This document shows positions 1-7,294 of a stretch of DNA of 64,000 bases, one piece after another. The notes beneath the pieces were generated by a model that saw only the letters and a program-made list of their open reading frames with translations, did not search any database and was not told the origin of the DNA. Source of the DNA: Salinibacter grassmerensis (GTDB lineage Bacteria; Bacteroidota; Rhodothermia; Rhodothermales; Salinibacteraceae). The number at the start of each line of letters is the position of its first letter. Positions within the stretch are counted from its first letter, which is position 1. A program made the translations under genes and the position numbers. The stretch lies in NCBI RefSeq assembly GCF_947077765.1, contig NZ_CAMTTF010000001.1, forward strand, positions 1 through 64,000. Reading direction: 5' to 3'.

Positions 1-496
1 CCCCCAGGGACGGCCCCACCCCAATGCTCGTTGGGGGGCGGTCTCCGCCGAGTGTAGCATGTGCTCCGAGGTCCACGTACGGAGCAACGGCTCCGTCCCC
101 AATCGTGTAGCGCCCCAGCACCCGCGGTGTGTAGCGGTACGAATCCGAAACGCCTTCAATCTCAGGGTACACCTCGACTGGATAGTTTCCCCCTTGCACC
201 CCCACCCCGAGGGCCCACTGCGGAGAAAACTGGTACCCTACCTCCCCGACGAACACAAACGGCGGCCCGGCCTCCTTGGAGAACGCTCCTCCCCCAAACG
301 GGTGCGACGGGCGCCACGACGACAGGTCGCCCGTGAAATCGGAGAGCCCCCCGCCAAGCCTGCCGTAGAACACCCCGTCCGCCGGTTGGGACTGAGCGTG
401 CGCGGACGGCAGGAGGACGCCAAGCAATAGTCCCACGAGAAGCACCGTGGGCCCCGCCGACAGCACGATCGTGCGCACAGAACGAAGTGCAGCCAT
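1..496 (-). CDS. Outer-membrane beta-barrel protein, N-terminal part (runs off left edge)
   Basis: Reading leftward from ATG at 496, the frame stays open to base 1 (165 codons), so the C-terminus lies outside the window. Residues 1-35 form a signal peptide ending in AHAQ. The mature part has repeated Gly-rich, aromatic-alternating strands typical of 8-stranded OmpA/OmpW-like barrels. It aligns well by eye with the barrel of the protein at 54028-55512: FYGRLGGGLSDFTGDL against FYGKLGAGLSGYTGDL, and DSYRYTPRVLGRYT against DSYRRYTSHLLGRYT. The two are therefore paralogues. Whether this copy also carries PKD and SPOR domains cannot be seen. Location in the outer membrane is inferred from the signal peptide and strand pattern. 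Its substrate or role is unknown. Confidence 0.75.
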   Translation of the reverse strand, partial: MAALRSVRTIVLSAGPTVLLVGLLLGVLLPSAHAQSQPADGVFYGRLGGGLSDFTGDLSSWRPSHPFGGGAFSKEAGPPFVFVGEVGYQFSPQWALGVGVQGGNYPVEVYPEIEGVSDSYRYTPRVLGRYTIGDGAVAPYVDLGAHATLGGDRPPTSIGVGPSLG

Positions 497-1103
497 AGAG
501 ACGATCAAAAATCAACAGGCCGAAAGCAGTCGCTGCCGAAAGTCATCGACGATCCACGTTTTCATCTGTGTCCGACTCCGCACGGGTCGTTCCGAGTGGC
601 TTGACGCTGGGACGTAAACAATTAGAGCAAAGATCTTGCCTCTTCGTTTAGCGGCCACCGTTGATCGGTCGTCGGCAGGGAATACTTTCGCCTAAACTTG
701 CTCTCGCACCTTGTGCCTTCGATATGGCATGCAGATGGAGAGATCGGAAATTCAGACCACGAGAATGGCCGCGATGAGCATCGCAGAGACCGCGGCCAGC
801 ATGAAGTCATCGAAGTTGGACGCGTCGTGGAGACGGTTCTCGCGAGCGTGGGTCATGGTGGAAGGTAGGCGCTGGGTCTGAGCAGGTGAGCGAATGTGCG
901 GGGGAGGCGCGCGGAATAATACCTCGCGGTTGGTCCTCGCCTCCTCGCGTGGGTCTGACCGGGCCACACGGCTGATGGATTCGGCCTCTCCGGTGAGCCG
1001 GTGGATTTGCGCGACGAGCGAAATGAACCAGACGATGAGTCACTGCCGCGGGCCAAGCTGCACGCAAAAAGGACGATCATTTCAGGCCCTTCACGCCTGA
1101 TGG
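497..1103. other. Largely non-coding stretch upstream of the outer-membrane gene
   Basis: Apart from the possible 34-codon reading frame at 752-856, no frame here has convincing protein character. The open frames are Arg/Ser/Pro-rich and conflict with each other. The segment should hold the promoter of the leftward outer-membrane gene, but I could not identify a clear -35/-10 pair for it. Confidence 0.4.
752..856 (-). CDS. Possible 34-residue single-span membrane protein
   Basis: A short leftward frame from ATG at 856 encodes 34 residues: a charged N-terminal half (THARENRLHDASNFDD) followed by a hydrophobic helix of about 18 residues (FMLAAVSAMLIAAILVV) that ends the protein. This is the shape of a small C-tail-anchored membrane peptide. 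The frame can be extended upstream, but that part is Arg/Pro-rich and looks non-coding. There is no obvious Shine-Dalgarno sequence. The gene stands alone between the outer-membrane gene and the FAD protein, with no recognised family. The amphipathic layout favours a real gene, but at this length chance cannot be excluded. Confidence 0.35.
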   Translation of the reverse strand: MTHARENRLHDASNFDDFMLAAVSAMLIAAILVV

Positions 1104-1136
1104 TTGACACCCCGGGGGAGAATTTTCTTAGCTTGA
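1104..1136 (+). promoter_or_regulatory. Promoter-like element of a short transcription unit
   Basis: TTGACA at 1104-1109 is followed 19 bases later by TAGCTTGA (1129-1136), which resembles the Bacteroidota -7 consensus TAnnTTTG. The spacer holds CCCCGGGG and AATTTTCT. The same CCCCGGGG / AATTCT / TAnnTTGA order occurs at 50195-50219 in front of another hairpin terminator. The spacing is wider than for a standard sigma-70 promoter, so this is tentative. Confidence 0.4.
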
Positions 1137-1141
1137 AGGAT

Positions 1142-1199
1142 CGAATTTTGAATGGCAAGAATAGGCTCGCCTTATGCTCCACGGGGGCGAGCCTTTTCT
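1142..1199 (+). ncRNA. Candidate very short RNA or attenuated leader
   Basis: If transcription starts just after the TAGCTTGA element, it would run about 25 bases before meeting the strong hairpin at 1164-1193 and its U-tract, giving an RNA of about 55 nt. The next gene (ATG at 1249) begins about 50 bases beyond the hairpin. The unit could be a free-standing small RNA or a terminator-attenuator controlling that gene. There is no sequence match to a known RNA family that I recognise. Confidence 0.35.
1164..1197 (+). terminator. Intrinsic terminator
   Basis: A perfect 8-bp stem, GGCTCGCC (1164-1171) with GGCGAGCC (1186-1193), is followed directly by TTTT. It lies between the promoter-like element at 1104-1136 and the FAD protein gene, so it terminates a very short transcript or attenuates that gene. 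Confidence 0.65.
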
Positions 1200-1248
1200 G
1201 CGTCCATTCTTCGTCCTCCTCCCCACACAGAAGCGCGAATACACGCCT

Positions 1249-2286
1249 ATGAGCCTCCAAGTGGGCATGGTCGGCGCCGGGGCCGGGGCCGCGGCGGCGA
1301 CATACACCCTCTGCACCTCCCGCTCTGACGTTGACGTTACGGTCTTTGAAAAGTCGAGAGGGCTGTGTGGCCGCGCTGCTGCACGGCGCCGGGACAGAAC
1401 GGTCTACGAGTACGGCGCGAATTACCTCAAGGACGCTGGGGGCCGGGTCAGTTCCCTGATTACCGATGCATTCGACACGGGGCTCGTGGAGGTGGACGGT
1501 CCCATCTGGACGTTTGACGCCGGCGGCACCGTTTCGGAGGGGCGCGACGGAGACGCGCGCCGGTGGACGTACGAGGACGGAATCACGCGCCTAGCCAAGC
1601 ACCTCTTCGGCGCGACCGACGCAGAGATTGAGCGCCAAACTCGAGTCTCGGCTCTCCACCGCGACGACGGCTGGCGCCTTGCAACGGCGGATGGAAGCAC
1701 ACACGGGCCGTTCGACGCGCTTCTCCTGAATCCACCCGCGCCGCAGACGGCTGAGCTTCTGGAAGGGACCGGCATTGACGCCATAGATCGTCTGGGCGAG
1801 GCGGCCGCCACGGTGACGTACCGGACAGTCTGGACTGCCGTCCTCGGGTACGACTTTGAGATCGACGCCCCCTACTACGCACTGGTCAACGCCGACAAGG
1901 ACCACGAGGTCGGCTGGATCGGACGTGAAGAGTGCAAACCCGGACACGTGCCGGATGACAAATCGGTTCTCGTCGTGCAGGCGAGCCCCGACTGGTCAAC
2001 AGCGCGGTACAATGCCCCCCCGGAAGACAACGTTGCGGATCTCGCCCGGCACGCCGCGAACATCATCGACGACCAGCGCCTCACCGATCCCGACTGGACA
2101 GACCACCAGGGCTGGCGGTACGCACTTCCCGATGACGGCCTCCGAGATGGAGTGCATCAAGGGGCTGCCCGGGAAGACGTGTACGTGACGGGCGACTGGG
2201 TGGCAGGAGCGGCACGTCTCCACGCCGCGGTTCGAGATGGCCTGGAGACCGGCGAGCACATGGCGTCCTCTTTGGCGGATGGATGA
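1249..2286 (+). CDS. FAD-dependent amine oxidase / renalase-like protein
   Basis: 345 residues. The N-terminus has the Rossmann dinucleotide fingerprint GAGAGAAAATYTL (about residues 8-20) followed by VFEKSRGLCGRAAARR, the FAD-contacting signature of the renalase/amine-oxidase group. The C-terminus has VYVTGDWVAGAARLHAAVRDG, the usual second FAD-binding segment. I chose ATG at 1249 because the Rossmann motif begins seven residues later. An upstream in-frame ATG at 1174 lies inside the terminator hairpin and is unlikely. The protein is presumably a soluble oxidoreductase. Substrate unknown. The gene is monocistronic, facing the convergent hypothetical gene at 2314-2742. The family call is firm, the precise reaction is not. 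Confidence 0.8.
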   Translation: MSLQVGMVGAGAGAAAATYTLCTSRSDVDVTVFEKSRGLCGRAAARRRDRTVYEYGANYLKDAGGRVSSLITDAFDTGLVEVDGPIWTFDAGGTVSEGRDGDARRWTYEDGITRLAKHLFGATDAEIERQTRVSALHRDDGWRLATADGSTHGPFDALLLNPPAPQTAELLEGTGIDAIDRLGEAAATVTYRTVWTAVLGYDFEIDAPYYALVNADKDHEVGWIGREECKPGHVPDDKSVLVVQASPDWSTARYNAPPEDNVADLARHAANIIDDQRLTDPDWTDHQGWRYALPDDGLRDGVHQGAAREDVYVTGDWVAGAARLHAAVRDGLETGEHMASSLADG

Positions 2287-2313
2287 GCCGACCCGGGACG
2301 GTCGCGTCGGGGG

Positions 2314-2742
2314 CTATGCTTCTACTTCTTCTCCATCGAGCACGTCGACCGGGCGCACGTCCCACAGAAGCATCGTCTCGATGTCGACGTAATCCTCCTC
2401 TACGGCCTCCTCTTCGTCGCCGTAGTCATCGACGAACTTGTAGTCCCCATAGGTGGAGCGCTGAAAGGGAGGAAGAAGGTGCCACTCCGTTCCCTCCCGA
2501 TCGATGAAGTGATCCGGGAACGGGCTTTCGACCTCGTAGCTGGGGTGGTAGGAGTGGTATGTTTTGCGCGCCTCGTGGATGGCGGCGCGGCGGGCCCCCG
2601 CCTTCGTTCGGCTCTCTCCCTCGACGCTAAACGGAGAAATTTCGATCTTGGCCGTGATGAAGCCGTCGTCGTTCTCGTAGTAGGTCGGCCGCATCACTTC
2701 GAAATCACTCGGCTCGGGATATGCACTACTTTCGTCGGCCAT
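2314..2742 (-). CDS. Hypothetical acidic protein
   Basis: 142 residues, no recognised family. It is rich in Asp, Glu and Tyr with a very acidic tail (YGDEEEAVEEDYVDIE at about 106-121). It has no signal peptide and no transmembrane segment, so a soluble cytoplasmic protein is expected. The middle part (AKIEISPFSVEGESRTKAGA, then a Tyr/His-rich stretch) reads like a compact alpha/beta domain. The composition matches the halophilic signature of neighbouring genes, which supports it being real. It is convergent with the FAD protein, with 27 bases between stop codons. Confidence 0.65.
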   Translation of the reverse strand: MADESSAYPEPSDFEVMRPTYYENDDGFITAKIEISPFSVEGESRTKAGARRAAIHEARKTYHSYHPSYEVESPFPDHFIDREGTEWHLLPPFQRSTYGDYKFVDDYGDEEEAVEEDYVDIETMLLWDVRPVDVLDGEEVEA

Positions 2743-3399
2743 AGGGGAGAGACAAGTCTAGATGAGGGGTACACGTGACAGCGGTCTCGTGGAGCCACCG
2801 CCGAATAGCATTCACATTACGACCGGCTCCCAAAGAGGATTCCATGGGAGTCGGGACAGTTACTGCTCTCGTCCAGAATTCGTACAGATCCGTCGGCGGT
2901 AGTCACTAAACATCGCTCTACCGCTATTAACAACGGCTGAGGGGCTCAGTCTCCTGACGACTTGTGGACGGGGATGTGGATAACTTTTTCCGATGGCTCC
3001 ACATTGGCTGAGACGTACACAATAACAGATTTTGCCACCAGTTTTTGCCCCAAAAACCCCGTTTCATCGCCGACAGATGAGTTTCCGTTATTTATAGAAC
3101 GGAAATCTACACGTGGATGAGTTGTGGACAACGGAGGTCCTCAGTCCCAAAGTCCGCCCCTGGTGAGCGTCAGGAATCATTTGGATGACTGTTATTTCTG
3201 TTGTTAGTGATCGGTCTCGTTCGTTTCTCCTTCAGTCGGCGAACGTGGCGTTCTTTTATGCAGGTAGAAACCTGTTGTCTTTTCGACGCTGGACGTTATA
3301 CTTGGGCCGTTTCGGCTGTCTATGAGTTCCACTTTTGATGCCCGGTCCTAGTGCCGAAGAGTAGGGGTCCCGTCACTTCTAACCTACGCAGATCTTGCC
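2743..3399. other. Long intergenic region with scattered DnaA boxes
   Basis: No convincing gene in 657 bases. The stretch is AT-richer than its surroundings. It contains one perfect DnaA box on the minus strand (TGTGGATAA, 2975-2983) and near matches: TTGTGGACG at 2962-2970, CGTGGATGA near 3112-3120 and TTGTGGACA at 3122-3130. It lies about 4.7 kb upstream of dnaA. It may be a DnaA-titrating site or an accessory part of the origin. The much denser cluster at 20.5-20.9 kb is the better origin candidate. Confidence 0.45.
3275..3302 (+). promoter_or_regulatory. Promoter of the three-gene envelope operon
   Basis: TTGTCT (3275-3280), 16 bases, then TATACT (3297-3302), continuing TTG, so it fits both a sigma-70 -10 and the Bacteroidota TAnnTTTG form. 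Predicted start is near 3310, leaving a 5' leader of about 90 bases before the ATG at 3400. Confidence 0.5.
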
Positions 3400-4023
3400 A
3401 TGTCTGCACCTCGGTCGATCCTCTTTCTGGTGGTACTCTTTCTGTCTGCCACGCTCAGTCACGCCCAAACCACCGCCTCCGATTCCACGACGCTTTCGCC
3501 CGAGTCGGTCCGTGCCCTTCAGACGACACTCAGTAACCTCCAGGAGTCACTTGATGCTCAGACTCAATCCGCATCGGGGACGTCGTCTTCTGCGCGCAGC
3601 GGAATGGACCGCACCCAGGTCATCAACGTGCTCTTTCTGGTGCTCGCTCTCTCCCTCGTGTTCGAGTCGGCCATGTCCGTGCTCTTCGACTGGCGCCTCT
3701 TTATCCGCTACTTCGAGGGCCGTGGCGTCAAGACTCCGCTCATCATCGCGGTCGCCTTTCTGGTGTTTCTGAACTACGACCTTGACATCGTCGCCGAGCT
3801 TCTAAGGGGCTTTCCGGAAATTCAGGCGCAGAACATCGGGGGCCCGACCCTGCCGGGACAGCTCCTCACAGCCCTTCTCATCGCAGGGGGAAGCGGAGGG
3901 GTCTTCCGAATTTTCGCCCGTCTCGGCATTCGAAGTCCCGAGGAGCGGAATCGGAAGGCCCGTAAAGAACGAGCCTCGATGACGGAAGGCCCGGAAGAGT
4001 CACCCTCCGGCGCAGACTCGTAG
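3400..4023 (+). CDS. Hypothetical membrane protein with signal peptide (operon gene 1)
   Basis: 207 residues, unrecognised. Residues 1-23 are a signal peptide ending in SHA/Q. A Ser/Thr/Gln-rich exported segment follows to about residue 68. Three hydrophobic helices come next, around 74-92 (VINVLFLVLALSLVFESAM), 110-127 (PLIIAVAFLVFLNYDL) and 150-172 (LLTALLIAGGSGGVFRIFA). The tail is basic then acidic (RNRKARKERA...), probably cytoplasmic. The last helix with its GGSGGV turn resembles small holin-like or accessory membrane proteins, but I cannot place it in a family. It heads an operon with the lipoprotein at 4050 and the helical protein at 4592, with short gaps of 26 and 53 bases. Confidence 0.75.
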   Translation: MSAPRSILFLVVLFLSATLSHAQTTASDSTTLSPESVRALQTTLSNLQESLDAQTQSASGTSSSARSGMDRTQVINVLFLVLALSLVFESAMSVLFDWRLFIRYFEGRGVKTPLIIAVAFLVFLNYDLDIVAELLRGFPEIQAQNIGGPTLPGQLLTALLIAGGSGGVFRIFARLGIRSPEERNRKARKERASMTEGPEESPSGADS

Positions 4024-4049
4024 CACATCGTCTCATCCCTTCGACACCC

Positions 4050-4538
4050 ATGCCGCGTCCTGCGTTGTTTTCGCGTCGCCGTCTCCTGGTACTCGTCCCT
4101 CTCGCGGGGAGGACCGCTCTCTTGGGACTTCTGCTGCTGGCCGTCACGGCCTGCAGACCCACCATCTCCGAATTTAATGCTCGAGCGTACGAGCACGCCA
4201 CCTCACTAAAGGTGGAAGCACTGGCCCTCATGGACAGGGCGACTGCGCCCTACACGGAGCATGCCGACGCCGTTCAGCACTTGAAAACCGAGTTGGAGAA
4301 AGCCCACGAATTCGCGAAGGGACGCCCCAACAACGAGATCTCAGCCCGCCAGTGGCGCATTCTCATCGATCCAGAACGGGACCTTTTAGGGGGATTCCTA
4401 GCCGACTGGAGGGAGCGCTCTTCGTTCTCCGTGACGTTCGTTGAGGAAAAGAAGACACAGGTCACCCAAGCCTTCGATACGATCATCGAGCTGGAAAGCG
4501 GAAAGAAAACGCCCGAGGAGGTTCCCGACGGCCCGTAA
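4050..4538 (+). CDS. Putative lipoprotein (operon gene 2)
   Basis: 162 residues. A long basic N-region (RPALFSRRRLL) and hydrophobic core end in a lipobox, AVTAC, with the lipidated Cys at about residue 35. The mature part is predominantly helical, charged and without further membrane segments. The C-terminus (SGKKTPEEVPDGP) is disordered. It is unrecognised. Its position between a polytopic membrane protein and a small helical protein suggests the three products form one envelope complex, with this one facing the periplasm or outer membrane. That is inference from gene order only. Confidence 0.72.
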   Translation: MPRPALFSRRRLLVLVPLAGRTALLGLLLLAVTACRPTISEFNARAYEHATSLKVEALALMDRATAPYTEHADAVQHLKTELEKAHEFAKGRPNNEISARQWRILIDPERDLLGGFLADWRERSSFSVTFVEEKKTQVTQAFDTIIELESGKKTPEEVPDGP

Positions 4539-4591
4539 ACCCGCATCGCACATCCTTCCCGCCTCCCTTCATCGATCCAGCCCCCGGACTG

Positions 4592-4918
4592 ATGCCCGAC
4601 ATTGACGCATTTCTCGACGCCCTCCGAGACGAGATCACCGACCTGGCCGGGACGCATCTACAGGAGATGCAGGAGGCAGCCCTCAAGGACGGCGAAGCGT
4701 TCCTGAACCAGACGCAGGACAACCTGAAACGATGGGGGCGCTTGCTAGAGCAGGGGGAGCTCTCTCAGGATGAGTTCGAGTCGCTCGTTCGGGGCCAGAA
4801 GGACCTGGCCGAGATGGAGGCACTCAAACAAGCGGGGCTTGCCGCCGTCCGGGCCGAGCAGTTTCGGGACGCGCTGATCGATCGAATTATTGGCACCGCC
4901 GGCCGGATTCTCCTGTAG
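4592..4918 (+). CDS. Hypothetical helical protein (operon gene 3)
   Basis: 108 residues, mostly amphipathic helix with many Asp, Glu and Gln (about residues 1-85), ending in a short hydrophobic C-terminus (LIDRIIGTAGRILL). No signal peptide. It could be a membrane-associated cytoplasmic subunit docking through its C-terminal helix. It follows the lipoprotein gene by 53 bases on the same strand and probably shares its transcript from the promoter at 3275. No known family. Confidence 0.68.
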   Translation: MPDIDAFLDALRDEITDLAGTHLQEMQEAALKDGEAFLNQTQDNLKRWGRLLEQGELSQDEFESLVRGQKDLAEMEALKQAGLAAVRAEQFRDALIDRIIGTAGRILL

Positions 4919-5352
4919 GCACCACTGGTCTCTTTTACCGGAGACGCCCTTGCGTGAATCGTTCGACGCCGGTGTGCCGACACGAATCTCTTCCAGACCG
5001 TGAGGCAACCAGCCCCCCAATGTAGGAGCGACCGGACGAGAACGGCACTGCTTAGCAGGGTTACGGAGCGGAGTGCTTTGGAAAGCGCCTCTAGGAGAAG
5101 CCCATCCCGAGCGGGACTGAAAGAGTTGCCTTCCGGTCCAGTGCCTGAGGTCTGGTTCAGCCCCCCGGATGCTTACATTTAGGAGGTCCATTTCTGTGGC
5201 GGTTTTGTTTTTCTCAAAGTTGCCCGCTCGAACAATTTTCAGTACCAGGGTTTGTAGACTGTGTCCACGGGGGTCGAACGTCCGTCGAAGAGGTCACGTC
5301 GTTGCGTCTTCCGCCCCGTCCCCTCGCCTTTTTGAAAAAAGCGCTTCCATCC
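4919..5352. other. Intergenic region, no gene seen
   Basis: Open frames across these 434 bases are short and Arg/Ser-rich on both strands. I find no strong terminator for the upstream operon and no clear promoter for the dioxygenase gene. A T-rich patch near 5193-5215 may mark a promoter. Confidence 0.4.
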
Positions 5353-6321
5353 ATGAGCGACCCAGTTTCCGGTATTCACCACGTCACCGCCTACGCGCAC
5401 GACCCACAGGAAAACCTTGACTTCTACACGGGCGTCTTGGGGCTTCGCCTCGTTAAGCAGACGGTCCTTTTCAACAACCCTTCAGAGGCATTCAAGGGAC
5501 CGACGATGTACCACTTCTATTACGCTGATGAGACGGGCACGCCCGGCACCGTTCTTACCTTCAAACCACATCACAGCATCCAGAAGGGGCAGGTGGGACG
5601 AGGACAGGCCACCGCCACGGCCTTCACCATTCCGGAGGGAGCAGTGGATTACTGGGTGGATCGGCTAGAGGCGGCCGACGAGGCCACCCTGTATCCGGTG
5701 ACGGAGCGCTTCGGGCGGACCGTGATCCAGTTTCAGGACCACGACGACCAGCCCCTGGAGCTCATTACAGGGACGTCCGATATTGAGCCGTGGGCCGACG
5801 GGCCCGTGCCCACCGAGCATGCAGTGCGCGGGTTCCACGGGGTCACCATTCACCCCCACAATGGCCAACTGACCGCGGACGTCCTTGAGTTGATGGGGTA
5901 CGAACAGGTGGACCACGAGCCGACTCCCCAGAACGGCGACTGGACTCGATTCCAGGTGCCCGGTCCTGAACACGCCGAGTTCATTGACCTCTACAACGAG
6001 CCCAACATGCACGAGGGACGATGGGGATACGGCACGGTCCACCATGTCGCGTTTCGGGTGTCGGACGACGAGCACCAGCGGGCCATTCGCGAGCGGCTCC
6101 GCGATGCCGGCCACGACGTCACTACGATGAAGGACCGCAATTACTTTCACTCGCTCTACTTCCGCGATCCCAACGGGGTCAACTTCGAAATCGCAACGGA
6201 CCCGCCCGGCTTTCTCCACGACGAGTCCGCGGACGAGCTCGGTACCACGCTGATGCTTCCCCCATTCTTGCAGGACCGGCGGGACGAGGTGGAGGCTCAG
6301 CTCGCCGATATTTCGGTATAG
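5353..6321 (+). CDS. Ring-cleaving dioxygenase-like protein of the VOC (glyoxalase) superfamily
   Basis: 322 residues made of two VOC modules. The first opens with GIHHVTAYAHDPQENLDFYTGVLGL (quoted here in part: HHVTAYAHDPQ at about 8-18). The second contains FHGVTIHPHNGQ near 161 and HHVAFRV near 231, and ends with FRDPNGVNFEIA near 271. His residues at the strand starts and the Glu in NFEIA are the expected metal ligands of this fold. Length and layout match the MhqO/MhqE-like ring-cleaving dioxygenases associated with quinone or catechol stress. ATG at 5353 was chosen because the first VOC strand starts seven residues in. Substrate is inferred only at family level. It is a single gene followed by a strong terminator. 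Confidence 0.82.
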   Translation: MSDPVSGIHHVTAYAHDPQENLDFYTGVLGLRLVKQTVLFNNPSEAFKGPTMYHFYYADETGTPGTVLTFKPHHSIQKGQVGRGQATATAFTIPEGAVDYWVDRLEAADEATLYPVTERFGRTVIQFQDHDDQPLELITGTSDIEPWADGPVPTEHAVRGFHGVTIHPHNGQLTADVLELMGYEQVDHEPTPQNGDWTRFQVPGPEHAEFIDLYNEPNMHEGRWGYGTVHHVAFRVSDDEHQRAIRERLRDAGHDVTTMKDRNYFHSLYFRDPNGVNFEIATDPPGFLHDESADELGTTLMLPPFLQDRRDEVEAQLADISV

Positions 6322-6356
6322 CGACACCCTGCCCCAACGGATTGGTCTTCGTGGCG

Positions 6357-6398
6357 GCGTCCATGGCCTCGAGTAGCATTGGGGCCGTGGGCGCTTTT
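6357..6398 (+). terminator. Intrinsic terminator after the dioxygenase gene
   Basis: A 12-bp stem with two G-U pairs, GCGTCCATGGCC (6357-6368) with GGCCGTGGGCGC (6383-6394), is followed by TTTTGTTTT. It sits 36 bases after the stop codon of the dioxygenase gene. Confidence 0.7.
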
Positions 6399-6560
6399 GT
6401 TTTGGATGATTTGTTTCCAGGCAGTGAGCCAAGGGCCTTCCCTTCCCCAAACATCGTGGCGCGTCCCTAATTCAAGCGGGGCATGCACTCGCTTTTTCAC
6501 GGAAGCGGTCCAGAACGACAAGACGTCGCTCACTTTCCTACCCAATCTCTTTGCCCCATC

Positions 6561-6827
6561 ATGGAAGACATGGAAGGCCCCACGCCCGAATTTATTGCGG
6601 CCACCTCGATTGCACAACTCACACCGCTTCTCTTCGACGCGGCCGAGGACGTCGACAAGCTCGGCGAACAGGCGGAGCACGTGGCCGTGGCGGAAGAGAC
6701 CGTGCGTGCGTTTTTGAAGCGCAAGAACCCCGATCTCGACCGGTCAGTGGCGACGGTGACCCGCGTGGAGGACGGCGTGGAGATTGAGTACGAGGGGCGC
6801 ACCGTCACCATCACGTACGACGAGTAA
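6561..6827 (+). CDS. Small hypothetical acidic protein
   Basis: 88 residues. The N-terminal half is helical (EFIAATSIAQLTPLLFDAAE, EQAEHVAVAEETVRAFLKRK). The C-terminal half is a short beta hairpin (VATVTRVEDGVEIEYEGRTV). I chose ATG at 6561 because upstream residues in the same frame (from 6483) look non-coding. There are no membrane segments. Soluble cytoplasmic protein of unknown function. It is isolated between the terminator at 6357-6398 and the convergent gene at 6914-7294. Composition and a clean start support a real gene. Confidence 0.6.
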   Translation: MEDMEGPTPEFIAATSIAQLTPLLFDAAEDVDKLGEQAEHVAVAEETVRAFLKRKNPDLDRSVATVTRVEDGVEIEYEGRTVTITYDE

Positions 6828-6913
6828 CCTGGGGCGCGGCCACCGCCACAACGGCGGAGCAGCGTGGAACGTGGCTGCCCCGCCGAGACGGCAGAACAGA
6901 TCGAACCGCCGCC

Positions 6914-7294
6914 CTATCCTTCTCGCGTCTCGACCGTCCCAATGGTGTATCCCTCAATCTCGCTCGTGCGGAACCGGAAGACTGAGCCCCCGAGGTTGAT
7001 GGCCTCGGCGCCGGTCATGACTTCCTGAACGGACACGTGCACGAACGTACCGTCGTCGGACGCGCCCACCTCGTCGAGCATGGCGGAGATCGAGTCGCCC
7101 ATGGCCTGTACGGCCTCGTCGTCCTCGGCCTGCTCCTGGGCCATCTCTACCATCCGAGTCGTGTCCGCCTCAAAGGTGTCTCGCGCCACGATGTGCCCGG
7201 TGACCATGTTTCCACTGACCACCAGCGTGACCGGACAAGCGGCCTGTTCTTCCGTTGCCTTTTTGCTGAGTGCTTCGATGCCTGGATCGCTCAT
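6914..7294 (-). CDS. Hypothetical protein resembling the GvpU gas-vesicle accessory family
   Basis: 126 residues from ATG at 7294 (the frame extends further upstream but that part lacks protein character). The order of elements is like GvpU: a strand pair CPVTLVVSGNMVTGHIVARDTF (in part SGNMVTGHIVA at about 28-38), a helical acidic middle, then FVHVSVQEVMTG and a final GSVFRFRTSEIEGYTIG. No other gas-vesicle gene is in the window, so a general role is more likely than flotation. The resemblance was judged by eye and is weak; it could equally be an uncharacterised family of the same fold. It sits just upstream of dnaA, on the other strand. Confidence 0.55.
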   Translation of the reverse strand: MSDPGIEALSKKATEEQAACPVTLVVSGNMVTGHIVARDTFEADTTRMVEMAQEQAEDDEAVQAMGDSISAMLDEVGASDDGTFVHVSVQEVMTGAEAINLGGSVFRFRTSEIEGYTIGTVETREG

